Shown: in pieces, positions 52,976 through 60,634 of the stretch
Numbering within the stretch: position 1 is the stretch's first letter
Layout: each line of letters starts with the position of its first letter
Assembly (NCBI GenBank): GCA_029213005.1
Contig: JARGPI010000035.1
Location: 1 to 64,000 of the forward strand
DNA: 64,000 nucleotides
Source: Verrucomicrobiales bacterium
GTDB lineage: Bacteria > Verrucomicrobiota > Verrucomicrobiia > Verrucomicrobiales > DEV007
Reading direction: 5' to 3'
Program-made: the position numbers and the translations under genes
Notes under the pieces: generated by a model
Told to the model about the DNA's origin: nothing
Databases searched by the model: none
The model's input: only the letters and a program-made list of their open reading frames with translations

Positions 52976-53014
52976 AAAGCCTTTCGGATCGCAGGTCCGA
53001 AAGGCTTTATTTTT
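52976..53014 (+). terminator. Intrinsic terminator of the small secreted protein gene
   Basis: AAAGCCTTTCGGA (52976-52988) and TCCGAAAGGCTTT (52996-53008) form a perfect 13-bp stem with a 7-base loop, followed by ATTTTT. This is the clearest rho-independent terminator in the window. It may also serve the convergent minus-strand operon, where AAA precedes the stem. Confidence 0.92.
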
Positions 53015-53046
53015 GTCAGTCTAAATTCCGTTGCCGACTTCCGTTT

Positions 53047-54063
53047 TCAAAATTGGAGAAGATACGGATCGGGATCAAAATACTCGACGGTCTGAACCGC
53101 TCCGCTTCCTTCGCGGATTCCGGTGGGGAATCGGGTCCATTGGTTGGTGTGAGCCATTTGAGGATCGGCTCCGAGCTCGCAGGCGTCGCGGAAAAACTCA
53201 ATTTGGGCGCGGCGGGAGGCGCCGAGGACAGGAAACCATCCGTGGATGCTTTTGGAGCCGGAATTGACGGCTATCGCTGGTCTGGCGGTTTCGCTCAGTT
53301 TCGCTAACACGGTGGTGCAGACGTCCTGAGAGGTGAAATGAAGCTCTTTCATGACCCGGAACAGGTCGGGGTGATTCTCGATCGTGAAATCACATTCGAT
53401 GACGATAAAGCGACGTTCCAAAACGTTACTTTTTGCCCGCGGGGAGAGTTTGCCGGTAGAGGTCTTTGCCTCGACTCCCTTCATCGGGTTGGGGACGATG
53501 TATTGCCAGTTTCGAGATTCGAGTAAGCCGTCCCAGTCACTTCTTTGCCGGGTTTCGGCTTCGTATACCGATTTGCCGAAACAGAGATAGGGATTCCTCA
53601 ATTCGCCCTGACAGAATAACTGGTCGATTATTTCATAAGGACACTTGAGATCAGAAGGTCGCGCCGGGGAATCTCTATAGAAATCCTTTAGCGAAACGGG
53701 TGCAGTTTTCAGTAGTTCGATAATCTTTTCCTGACTACATTCCGGCCATCGTTCGCGCGGGGCACGGCGAGGTGCGAGAGAGGGCTCGGGGCGCTCGTCG
53801 TCATTAAGTAAATACCCGTAAGGTGATGAGCTGGTGCTGCCGTCTGCGGATTCCAGTTTGTGCCGGAGCGCATGATCGGTCCAGGGCGGAATGGCGTTCG
53901 ACTCATTCCACTTCAGCATGATAGCGAAGGCTTCCTCGGTAGGTAGGGCAAAGCCGTGCCGAAGAATCGACGCCACCTTGAAGGTCTCGCGATGACCTCC
54001 CTGGCCGGACACCGCCTTAATCGCGGCGATGTATTTCCCGGCCCGCTCCGCTACGGTCATCAT
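53047..54063 (-). CDS. Primase-polymerase-like protein (AEP fold) without helicase
   Basis: This is a 338-residue protein. Residues about 4-75 (ASILRHGFALPTEEAFAIML, IPPWTDHALRHKLESA) match the primase C-terminal helical region seen in phage and plasmid primases. Residues about 180-335 look like an archaeo-eukaryotic primase core, with motif I FIVIECDF (E223, D225), motif II SGSKSIHGWF (H274) and WTRFPTGIREG. In mobile elements the order is normally AEP first, helical part second, then a helicase; here it is reversed and no helicase is present. The gene starts three bases after the glutaredoxin stop. Role unproven; a repair or mobile-element-derived primase is likely. Assignment rests on motifs. 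Confidence 0.6.
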   Translation of the reverse strand: MMTVAERAGKYIAAIKAVSGQGGHRETFKVASILRHGFALPTEEAFAIMLKWNESNAIPPWTDHALRHKLESADGSTSSSPYGYLLNDDERPEPSLAPRRAPRERWPECSQEKIIELLKTAPVSLKDFYRDSPARPSDLKCPYEIIDQLFCQGELRNPYLCFGKSVYEAETRQRSDWDGLLESRNWQYIVPNPMKGVEAKTSTGKLSPRAKSNVLERRFIVIECDFTIENHPDLFRVMKELHFTSQDVCTTVLAKLSETARPAIAVNSGSKSIHGWFPVLGASRRAQIEFFRDACELGADPQMAHTNQWTRFPTGIREGSGAVQTVEYFDPDPYLLQF

Positions 54064-54066
54064 TCT

Positions 54067-54321
54067 CTATCTGAGCAAGCCATGCTCTTCGAGAAAGGGG
54101 ACGAGTTCTTCGACACCAAAATCTGCTAACATCAGGTCGCCAACCGTCATCGTGGGCGCTGATGCCTGGCCGGAGATCTCCTGCATCTTTGCATAGGCAG
54201 TGGGATCAGCTCTCACATCGATTGTTTCGAAGTCGTAGCCGCCTTTTTTGAGGTAGTTAACCACTTCGACGCACCAGGGGCAGCCGGGTTTGATGTAAAC
54301 TTGAAAAATTTCGTCTTCCAT
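54067..54321 (-). CDS. Glutaredoxin
   Basis: This is an 84-residue glutaredoxin with the dithiol active site KPGCPWCVEV (about 10-19) and the cis-Pro/TMTVGDLML region that binds glutathione. I use ATG 54321 rather than the frame start at 54363, because the thioredoxin fold begins there. It sits in a tight operon between a Clp-like ATPase and a primase-like protein, an unusual context. Confidence 0.88.
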   Translation of the reverse strand: MEDEIFQVYIKPGCPWCVEVVNYLKKGGYDFETIDVRADPTAYAKMQEISGQASAPTMTVGDLMLADFGVEELVPFLEEHGLLR

Positions 54322-54359
54322 ATCCGAAAGACTTTCCGTCACCGTCTGCGCAATGCAAC

Positions 54360-56630
54360 TCACGTATCGAAAATGGTCTCACTGGTTTTCCGGTCCCACC
54401 TGGCGGTGATTTCGCCTTTGGTTTCGGGGTTGGCGATGAGCCATTTCGCCAATGGCGTGGTGAGGAAATCTTCGACGGCGCGTTGCAGGGGGCGGGCCCC
54501 GTAAACGGGATCGAATCCGGAGCGGGCGATCTGTTCGATGAGTTCCGGCTCGACGATCAGGCTGCGGCCGGCGTCGGCAAGGCCCTCGCGTTGTGAGAGT
54601 TCTTTGATTTCCTTCCTCGCAATTGCCTCGATCGATTTCCGCTCCAGAGGATCGAAGAAAATGGTCTGATCGATCCGGTTGAAAAATTCGGGGCGGAAGA
54701 AGTTAGTGACCGCACTGGGATCGACTTTTCCGATGGAGGTTTCTTTCCCTGCCTCCCCGGCAAATCCGATATTTCCGGAGGCTCCGGCGCCGAGGTTTGA
54801 GGTCATCACGATGAGACTGCTCTGAAATGAGGTCACTCTCCCTAGTGGATCGGTGAGGCGGCCTTCCTCGAATACGCTCAGAAAGATGTCGAAAACTTCG
54901 TCACTGGCTTTTTCGATCTCGTCGAGGAGGAGAATGCAAAAGGGATTGGCCCGGACGCGGCGAATCAGGTCAGAGGGCTGACCAAACCGCTTTCCGAGAA
55001 GGCGCTCCGGAGCATTCCAGCCAGCGTATTCGCTCATATCGAGCCGGATGATCCGCTCGTTGGCGGGGCGATTCGGGAACAGGTAGTCGCCGAGGCTGCG
55101 GACCATCTGGGTTTTACCGACTCCGGTTGGTCCGCAAAACAGCAGAACGCCGATCGGTCGATTCGGATCGTTCAGTCCGGTCGCAAACTTTGCCACGGTG
55201 CGGATGGTTGCGTCGACGGCCGCCGGCTGGTCGATGACTCTGCTCGAGAAAAATGAGAGCATGCTTTCCGGCTCAAAAGGCGTGTCGGTATGAGTGAGGA
55301 ACTCAGGGAGTCCCGAGTATTTCGAAAAAGCATCTTCGACCCGTTGGCTCGTGATTTCCTCGACTCGATCTTCGTTGGCCCGGTCGACGACGCCGGCAGT
55401 GAACTGGATTACCTTCCCGGGGAAGGCGACGTAGGGCTGAAATCGTTGGAAGAGGCCAAAAACCCGGGAAGAGGCGACGGGACCGAAGATTACGTTGTCA
55501 TTCCGGGAGTGGTTTTCCGCAGCGAGGCTGAGGATTCGTTTTGACTGGGTGGAGTCAAAAGCATTCAGTTTCAGGATCTGAAGTCGATCGGTCAGACCGG
55601 GCAGGACCCGTTCGCAGGCATCAAATTCTTCCGGGGTGGCTTCGACTACGATTCGCAGTTCGCGGTGCTCCAGGTAGGGAGCGAAAAAGGCGGCGATACT
55701 GGTTTCCGCTTCACTACCGCCAAGGCGGGTCAGTTCGGATAAATTTTCGATACAGAGCACTCCTTCGATCTGAGCGAGTTGCTGGATGACTTCTTCGAGT
55801 CGTTCCTCCCACTGCCCGAGCCATCGCATTCCTGCGATGAGCCGGGCTCCGCTGGTGATCCAAAAGCGACGCCTTTCACTGCCAGCTTCCTGGCGGCGCT
55901 CCACTTTGCGGGCTGCTTCAATCAAAATCGATGTCTTCCCGCAGCCCGAAGGTCCAATCAGGCAGATGCTGGAATTTTCCTCCTCCAATAAATTGGTGAG
56001 CTGAAAAACTTCGTCCTCGCGCTCCCAGGTATTGGAACTTTTGCGGAATGATTCTGAGCCGATATAGTCCGCGACATCGGATAGTGGCTGAAGATTTCGC
56101 TGCGATCCGTAACGGATATTGGGTTCCTTGACTGCGACGGTAAGTTGCTCCAAGTCAACCGGTCCCGGGTTGAGGTAGCGGGACAGTTCCCGTGGGTTTT
56201 TCCCGGACAACAGGCGCTGGGCGATGTGGATGGCGAGCTTTTCAAAGCTGTCTTCGCGATGGTAGTCGAAATAGACTCCGAGAGACGGCAGGCAGCCGAC
56301 CGGGGAGCCATCCTCCCGTTTTCCGATGATGCATGGCATCCGGAATGCCATCGCGTCCCGACAGGGGAAGCGACGTCCGTTGTGGTTGTACTCCGGAAGG
56401 ACCGAGAACTTCAGGATCCGGAGTTCCGGTTCGAAAAAGTCCGGTTCAAAGAGCTGCCAGGAATCGGTTTTCGATAGATAGGCGAGATGCTCTTTGATCT
56501 GCGAAACTGCATCTTTCACCGTCCGCGAAGTCACGATCACTTCGTCGTAGCCATCATCGATGACCCGTACGGTGACCGTGTCTTTCCCGCTCTTCCAGGA
56601 ACAGATCGGGAGGCGAAAGATGGTAGCCAT
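54360..56630 (-). CDS. Clp-type double AAA+ ATPase with a non-Clp N-terminal domain
   Basis: This is a 756-residue protein. The N-terminal about 195 residues have no Clp_N repeat and no family I recognise. AAA-1 has Walker A GPSGCGKTS (226-234), but its Walker B reads VLCIENLSEL, with Glu-Asn instead of Asp-Glu, so hydrolysis there is doubtful. AAA-2 is canonical: GPTGVGKTQMV, ILLLDEIEKASDEVFD, IVMTSNLG, arginine-finger region FFRPEFFNRIDQ and the ClpB_D2-small block YGARPLQRAVEDFL. The pattern resembles ClpA/ClpB and the ClpV of type VI secretion, but no secretion genes are near. Operon: SGNH hydrolase (nine bases upstream), then this gene, then glutaredoxin, then the primase-like gene. Confidence 0.82.
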   Translation of the reverse strand: MATIFRLPICSWKSGKDTVTVRVIDDGYDEVIVTSRTVKDAVSQIKEHLAYLSKTDSWQLFEPDFFEPELRILKFSVLPEYNHNGRRFPCRDAMAFRMPCIIGKREDGSPVGCLPSLGVYFDYHREDSFEKLAIHIAQRLLSGKNPRELSRYLNPGPVDLEQLTVAVKEPNIRYGSQRNLQPLSDVADYIGSESFRKSSNTWEREDEVFQLTNLLEEENSSICLIGPSGCGKTSILIEAARKVERRQEAGSERRRFWITSGARLIAGMRWLGQWEERLEEVIQQLAQIEGVLCIENLSELTRLGGSEAETSIAAFFAPYLEHRELRIVVEATPEEFDACERVLPGLTDRLQILKLNAFDSTQSKRILSLAAENHSRNDNVIFGPVASSRVFGLFQRFQPYVAFPGKVIQFTAGVVDRANEDRVEEITSQRVEDAFSKYSGLPEFLTHTDTPFEPESMLSFFSSRVIDQPAAVDATIRTVAKFATGLNDPNRPIGVLLFCGPTGVGKTQMVRSLGDYLFPNRPANERIIRLDMSEYAGWNAPERLLGKRFGQPSDLIRRVRANPFCILLLDEIEKASDEVFDIFLSVFEEGRLTDPLGRVTSFQSSLIVMTSNLGAGASGNIGFAGEAGKETSIGKVDPSAVTNFFRPEFFNRIDQTIFFDPLERKSIEAIARKEIKELSQREGLADAGRSLIVEPELIEQIARSGFDPVYGARPLQRAVEDFLTTPLAKWLIANPETKGEITARWDRKTSETIFDT

Positions 56631-56639
56631 TTCCGGTGA

Positions 56640-57383
56640 CTAGAGCCCGACGGTTTCCAGCCAGGTTTTCGCCATGAGGCCGTGCCCGGCGTGAGTTGGG
56701 TGAACGCCGTCGCCTGCCCAGTAGGCGGGTTCGGTGCCTGCGGCGATAGCTTCGTCAAACTTTTCCTGAAACGGCACCCAGATCGCTCCCGCTTTGGTAG
56801 CGACTTCTTTGGCGTAGCCTTTCCGGACGTCGAACTCGGGGAACCAGTTGTCTTTCACCGCGCCGCAGCGCAGGGCAAAGGGCTCGCACACCACAAAGGT
56901 GGTATCGGGCAGAGCTTCCCGGGTTCTTTCCAGCAGGGCGGTGAAGCCGTCGCGGTAATCTTCGGGGGTTCCATCGTAACGTCCGTTCAATTTGTGCCAG
57001 ATATCGTTGACCCCGATCAGAATGCTGAGAACGGCGGGCTTCAACTCAAGGCAGTCGGCCTGCCAGCGTTTATCGAGATCGGGAACTTTGTTGCCCGAGA
57101 TGCCGCGGTTGTGAATTTGGAGGCCGAGAGAGGGATATTTCGCCAGCAAATACGAGGCGATTGGAAAGGGATATCCGCGACCGAGCGCCCGGGAGTCATT
57201 TTTAACCTTTCGGGCTTTGTCGCGACCGGCATCGGTAATGGAATCACCTTGAAAGAGGATCACATCGTCGGTTGCGAGGCTGACTTTTTTTTCCTCGGCG
57301 GTGGCTGCTGCAAAAGGCGTCGCCACAGCGGCGGCACCGGCTAATTGAAAGGCAGATCTTCTGGAAATTGGCTGATTTTTCAT
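56640..57383 (-). CDS. Tat-exported SGNH/GDSL hydrolase
   Basis: This is a 247-residue exported esterase-type protein. The signal ISRRSAFQLAGAAAV has twin arginines. Catalytic blocks are I FQGDSITDAG, II NRGISGN, III SILIGVNDIW and V DGVHPTHAGH, with Ser, Gly, Asn and Asp/His in place. Members deacylate carbohydrates or lipids; a rhamnogalacturonan or xylan acetylesterase is possible. It lies at the head of the four-gene operon running to 53 kb, nine bases before the Clp-like gene, although a periplasmic esterase has no obvious link to a cytosolic unfoldase. Confidence 0.87.
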   Translation of the reverse strand: MKNQPISRRSAFQLAGAAAVATPFAAATAEEKKVSLATDDVILFQGDSITDAGRDKARKVKNDSRALGRGYPFPIASYLLAKYPSLGLQIHNRGISGNKVPDLDKRWQADCLELKPAVLSILIGVNDIWHKLNGRYDGTPEDYRDGFTALLERTREALPDTTFVVCEPFALRCGAVKDNWFPEFDVRKGYAKEVATKAGAIWVPFQEKFDEAIAAGTEPAYWAGDGVHPTHAGHGLMAKTWLETVGL

Positions 57384-57453
57384 AGTTTTCTGGTTCGTGG
57401 GTGGACCCTACACCAGACAGCTTGCAAATGGCAATGGCGCACTCCCCGCGATC

Positions 57454-57891
57454 TTAAAGTGCGGGTGGAACTTCGAGAAATTCCTCGGTTGTGGGCGGTT
57501 TTTCCGGCTTTTTGTTCACCAGAGTATCCAGTTCTTTCAGGTCAACAGCGGCGACTGGCGGAGCCGCTTCGATAAAGGCTTTCTTTTCTGTCGTCTTTTT
57601 GGCTTTCGGGTCTTTTTTCGCCCAATCGACCAGTGTCGTGGTCTTTTTTTCCGGCGCGGGCGAAGCTGCGGGTGAAGGTGAGGCGGCTTTGGTAAAGATT
57701 TTCCCTTTTTTCTCCGGCGAATCCTTTGCCGGGTTTGATACGAGGCGCTGTCCGAAGACTCCTTTGATCGCCGGGCTGACTTTTTTAGCCATTGCAAAGG
57801 GCTTTTTCTTCTCTTCCGATTGACCGGTTTGCGGTAGCAGAAGCGCGACCGCAGCCAGTAATCCGGGAGCTGATGTCAGAAAAGAACGCAT
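57454..57891 (-). CDS. Exported Lys/Pro/Ala-rich low-complexity protein
   Basis: This is a 145-residue protein with a signal peptide (MRSFLTSAPGLLAAVALLLP). The mature chain is disordered-looking, rich in Lys, Pro, Ala and Thr (PKAKKTTEKKAFIEAAP, PSPAASPAPEKKTTT). No family is recognised. The composition bias means coding status rests on the intact signal peptide and an uninterrupted frame. A structural or polyanion-binding role is possible but unsupported. Confidence 0.6.
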   Translation of the reverse strand: MRSFLTSAPGLLAAVALLLPQTGQSEEKKKPFAMAKKVSPAIKGVFGQRLVSNPAKDSPEKKGKIFTKAASPSPAASPAPEKKTTTLVDWAKKDPKAKKTTEKKAFIEAAPPVAAVDLKELDTLVNKKPEKPPTTEEFLEVPPAL

Positions 57892-57954
57892 TTCGAGTTC
57901 GGAAATTTAACGAGTTTCGGCGCTTTTAGCAATCCGAAATCCCGCATTCCGGGA

Positions 57955-58932
57955 TCAGTAAGCGCCCCGGATGTGCCCGGCCACTTCGTTTTCGTAAAAA
58001 TCTGCGAGCTTTTGGTGGAGTTCAGCAGAGAGTGGATCCCGGGATGACGCGGCTGCGTTGGAAACCACCTGCTCCGGTTTGGTCGCTCCGGGAATCACAA
58101 CGCTGACTTCTTCGAAGTCGAGGATCCAGCGCATTGCTAGTTCCGACAGCGGGATGTCGTCGGGCGTGATTTCCTTGAGTCGTTCCGTGAGCTCGAGTCC
58201 TTTTTCGAAAGGGATTCCCGCAAAGGTTTCGCCGACGTTGAAGGCTTCCCCGTTCTTGTTGTAATGGCGATGGTCGTCTTCCGCAAAAGTGGTCTTTTGA
58301 TCGAAACGTCCCGATAACATTCCGGAGGCGAGCGGTAGCCGGATAATCAGCGCGACTCCCTTTTCTTTTGCCTTGGCAAAAAGCGATTTGATCGGTTTCT
58401 GTCGGTAGATATTGAAGATAATCTGTAGTGAAGAAAGGCCTTCCTGCTCAAGACAGAAATGAGCTTCCTCCATCGATTCCACGCTGGCACCGAAGCGTTT
58501 GATTTTGCCGGAATCTTTTATCGTCCGGAGGGAGTCAAAGACTTCGTGCTCGACGAGTAACTCGGTCGGGATACAGTGAAGCTGGGTGAGATCGAGTGCT
58601 TCCACGCCGAGTCGTTTGAGGGAGGCATCGACATGTTCCTCGATCGTTTCGGGGGTGAAGTTTCTCGGCCAACCCGGCTCAGGGAATCGCCCCAGTTTGG
58701 TGGCGATGGTGATATCCGCTCCGGTGCGCTGCACAAATTCGCGGATCCGGGTCTCGCTCAAGCCAAGCCCGTAGACATCTGCGGTGTCGAAGAAGGTGAT
58801 CCCGTTTTCCAGCGCGGTATCGAGAATTTCCTGGGCGTCGGCATCGGCAACCTCACCCCAGTCGGCCCCGAGTTGCCAGGTGCCGAGCCCGACTTCTGAA
58901 ATCGCGATGTCATCAAAATCCCGGAAATTCAT
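57955..58932 (-). CDS. Aldo/keto reductase
   Basis: This is a 325-residue NADPH-dependent (beta/alpha)8 oxidoreductase. Catalytic tetrad positions are visible: Asp and Tyr in FFDTADVYGLGLSE, Lys in ITIATKLGRF and His in LTQLHCIPTE. The C-terminal SVVIPGATKPEQVVSNA is the NADPH-binding region typical of the YdbC/IolS-like branch. It lies 12 bases after the PQQ-propeller gene on the same strand. The substrate is unknown; these enzymes often act on sugars or xenobiotic aldehydes. Confidence 0.92.
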   Translation of the reverse strand: MNFRDFDDIAISEVGLGTWQLGADWGEVADADAQEILDTALENGITFFDTADVYGLGLSETRIREFVQRTGADITIATKLGRFPEPGWPRNFTPETIEEHVDASLKRLGVEALDLTQLHCIPTELLVEHEVFDSLRTIKDSGKIKRFGASVESMEEAHFCLEQEGLSSLQIIFNIYRQKPIKSLFAKAKEKGVALIIRLPLASGMLSGRFDQKTTFAEDDHRHYNKNGEAFNVGETFAGIPFEKGLELTERLKEITPDDIPLSELAMRWILDFEEVSVVIPGATKPEQVVSNAAASSRDPLSAELHQKLADFYENEVAGHIRGAY

Positions 58933-58944
58933 AAGTATAGAAAT

Positions 58945-60195
58945 CTACGGTTTGCTGATACAGAAAAGGTGATCGACACAGCGAACTAACAATTTGTCAT
59001 TTACCGGCACCGGGGCGGCGGCAATGCGTTCGCCCATCTGGTTCTGGGAAAGGACTTCCATACCGGTGTCGCTGATTTTTACGGTGGCGAGCATGCCATC
59101 TTCGCGGGCGCAGTAGAGCAGATCGCCGGCGAGAATTGGTGAAGAATAATACTTCGCTGCGGCGCGTGGTATCGCGCCTTTCCAGATGTCTTTGCCGGTT
59201 TTGGCATCGATGTAATTGATCTGTCCCCGGTCTGAGAGCAGGTAGACTTTTCCATCGCGACCCACCGGGCTGGGGCAGTCCACGCCGAGGTCGTTGCGTT
59301 CCCAGAGGCGGGCGGATTCGGTGATGTTTCCGGTGCCACCCATTTTGACTCCGGCACAGAATTTGGTGCGACCAAAAGGAATCACCGCGATTCCATCGGT
59401 AAAGGCGGGGGAGGCGATGACGCGCCACATCGCTTTGTCATCGGGATTGAAGCCCTCGCAGGTCCACATCGTCTTTCCCGTCGCGGGGGCGTGCCCCGTG
59501 AGACGGTCCGCCCCCCAGATCACGATGGTATCGACGCCATCGATCGAAGTAACAAAAGGAGTGGTGTAGGCCTGGCCGGTTTCTTTCTGCACTTCGAAGG
59601 TGCGGTCGACTTTCCAGGCTTCGGTCCCGTCTGATTGTTTGAGCGCGACCACGTAGGATTCGCCTTCCTGCATCACGGCGATGACGATATTTTCGCCCGA
59701 GAAAACGGGGGAAGTGCCGAGGTCCCACCAGAGGGTATCTTCGCCATATTTTTCCTGAAGATTGGTTTGCCAGTTGATCTCGCCATCGACGGTGAGAGAG
59801 GCGACGGTGCCGCTTTTGTAGTAAACAAAGACATTTTTGCCATCGGTGATCGGCGATGGGTTGGATCCGCTGCCGTTTTTGTGTTTACCGGCTCGTTCGG
59901 GCCCGAGGGTTTTGCCCCAGATCGGATTGCCTTCCCAATCGTAGGCGAAGATACCGTCCTGACCTTCGCTTCCGCTGGTGACGAAAATTTTGTCTTCCCA
60001 AACTGCGGGCGTACTGCTGCCGACGCCGGGAAGTTTGACCTTCCACTCAACATTTTTGGTGTCTGAAAATTCGGTCGGATAATCTCCCGGCTTCGCGATA
60101 CTGAGACCGGCGTCGCCCCGCCATTGCGGCCAATTGTCTGCCAGTGCTGAGGAACTCAGAGTTAGAAATCCAAGAAGAAATATACGTTTATCCAT
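58945..60195 (-). CDS. Exported PQQ-like beta-propeller protein
   Basis: This is a 416-residue exported protein with signal peptide MDKRIFLLGFLTLSSSALA, which marks ATG 60195 (a start at 60267 would bury it). Repeats with tryptophan docking motifs are visible (VSLTVDGEINWQ-like, ALKQSDGTEAWKVDR, DAKTGKDIWKGAI), giving a seven- or eight-bladed PQQ-type propeller similar to BamB and to quinoprotein dehydrogenase repeats. No PQQ ligand triad is obvious, so a binding or assembly role is more likely than oxidation. It lies upstream of the aldo/keto reductase on the same strand. Confidence 0.85.
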   Translation of the reverse strand: MDKRIFLLGFLTLSSSALADNWPQWRGDAGLSIAKPGDYPTEFSDTKNVEWKVKLPGVGSSTPAVWEDKIFVTSGSEGQDGIFAYDWEGNPIWGKTLGPERAGKHKNGSGSNPSPITDGKNVFVYYKSGTVASLTVDGEINWQTNLQEKYGEDTLWWDLGTSPVFSGENIVIAVMQEGESYVVALKQSDGTEAWKVDRTFEVQKETGQAYTTPFVTSIDGVDTIVIWGADRLTGHAPATGKTMWTCEGFNPDDKAMWRVIASPAFTDGIAVIPFGRTKFCAGVKMGGTGNITESARLWERNDLGVDCPSPVGRDGKVYLLSDRGQINYIDAKTGKDIWKGAIPRAAAKYYSSPILAGDLLYCAREDGMLATVKISDTGMEVLSQNQMGERIAAAPVPVNDKLLVRCVDHLFCISKP

Positions 60196-60326
60196 GCTGA
60201 GGTTCAGTTTAACCAATGCGCTTGAGGAGTAAATCTCGTTATCGCGGAGAATGTCGGGGTTTTTCACGAAACTGTACCCTGGAATGCCGCTAAGAATTGC
60301 GTGGATTCCGGGGAAGTGAATTCAAA

Positions 60327-60544
60327 ATACGGCAACGCCGTTACGTAACCCAGCCCATGGTTGCCGCAGTGAAACGGAGGCTACCATGGGTTTCGCATCC
60401 CAGGAGATTCCCTACGCTGAAGGCGTTGCGAAAGCTTTCAGATCACTTTCAGCGATCAACTCGTCGAATGATAAAATCCCCGGGTAGACTCTCTGCTTCG
60501 CTCCGGTCAACCCGGGGCTGTGTTGCGTAACGGCGTTGCCGTAT
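60327..60544. mobile_element. 218-bp MITE-like element with 23-bp terminal inverted repeats
   Basis: The left end (60327-60349, starting ATACGGCAACGCCGTTACG) and right end (60522-60544, ending CGTAACGGCGTTGCCGTAT) match as inverted repeats at 22 of 23 positions. Inside are two further hairpins: CCCATGGT (60354-60361) with ACCATGGG (60383-60390), and CCCCGGGT (60478-60485) with ACCCGGGG (60510-60517). There is no transposase. Nested palindromes like these recall REP/MITE families moved in trans, possibly by Y1-type (RAYT) transposases; that link is inference. Confidence 0.8.
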
Positions 60545-60577
60545 AGCGACTTAAACCGAAAACTTAGCGACTATTCA

Positions 60578-60616
60578 ACTGTACCCTGTACAGTCCGAAA
60601 TTGTACACGGTACAAT
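60578..60616. repeat. 39-bp twin-palindrome element, copy 5 (intergenic)
   Basis: ACTGTACCCTGTACAGT (60578-60594) and ATTGTACACGGTACAAT (60600-60616) are separated by CCGAA. Centres are 22 bp apart. It is 18 bases past the stop of the M1 peptidase gene, where it could also act as an RNA hairpin at the 3' end. One palindrome has a changed centre (ACG). Confidence 0.9.
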
Positions 60617-60634
60617 TTCGCTACGAGGGGATTT

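Larger units (their letters stand above)
60196..60634. other. Repeat-rich intergenic region
   Basis: There is no protein gene here. The 438 bases hold a partial palindromic unit (ACTGTACCCTGGAAT, 60271-60285), a 218-bp MITE-like element (60327-60544) and a full 39-bp element (60578-60616). The neighbouring genes are the PQQ propeller (reading away) and the M1 peptidase (ending at 60635). Confidence 0.8.

Noticed and set aside
54360..56630. Type VI secretion ClpV assignment
   Set aside because: No type VI genes are nearby, and the N-terminus and first Walker B differ from ClpV.
60297..60530. 77-codon plus-strand frame
   Set aside because: It falls mostly within the MITE-like element and follows its palindromes; not a gene.
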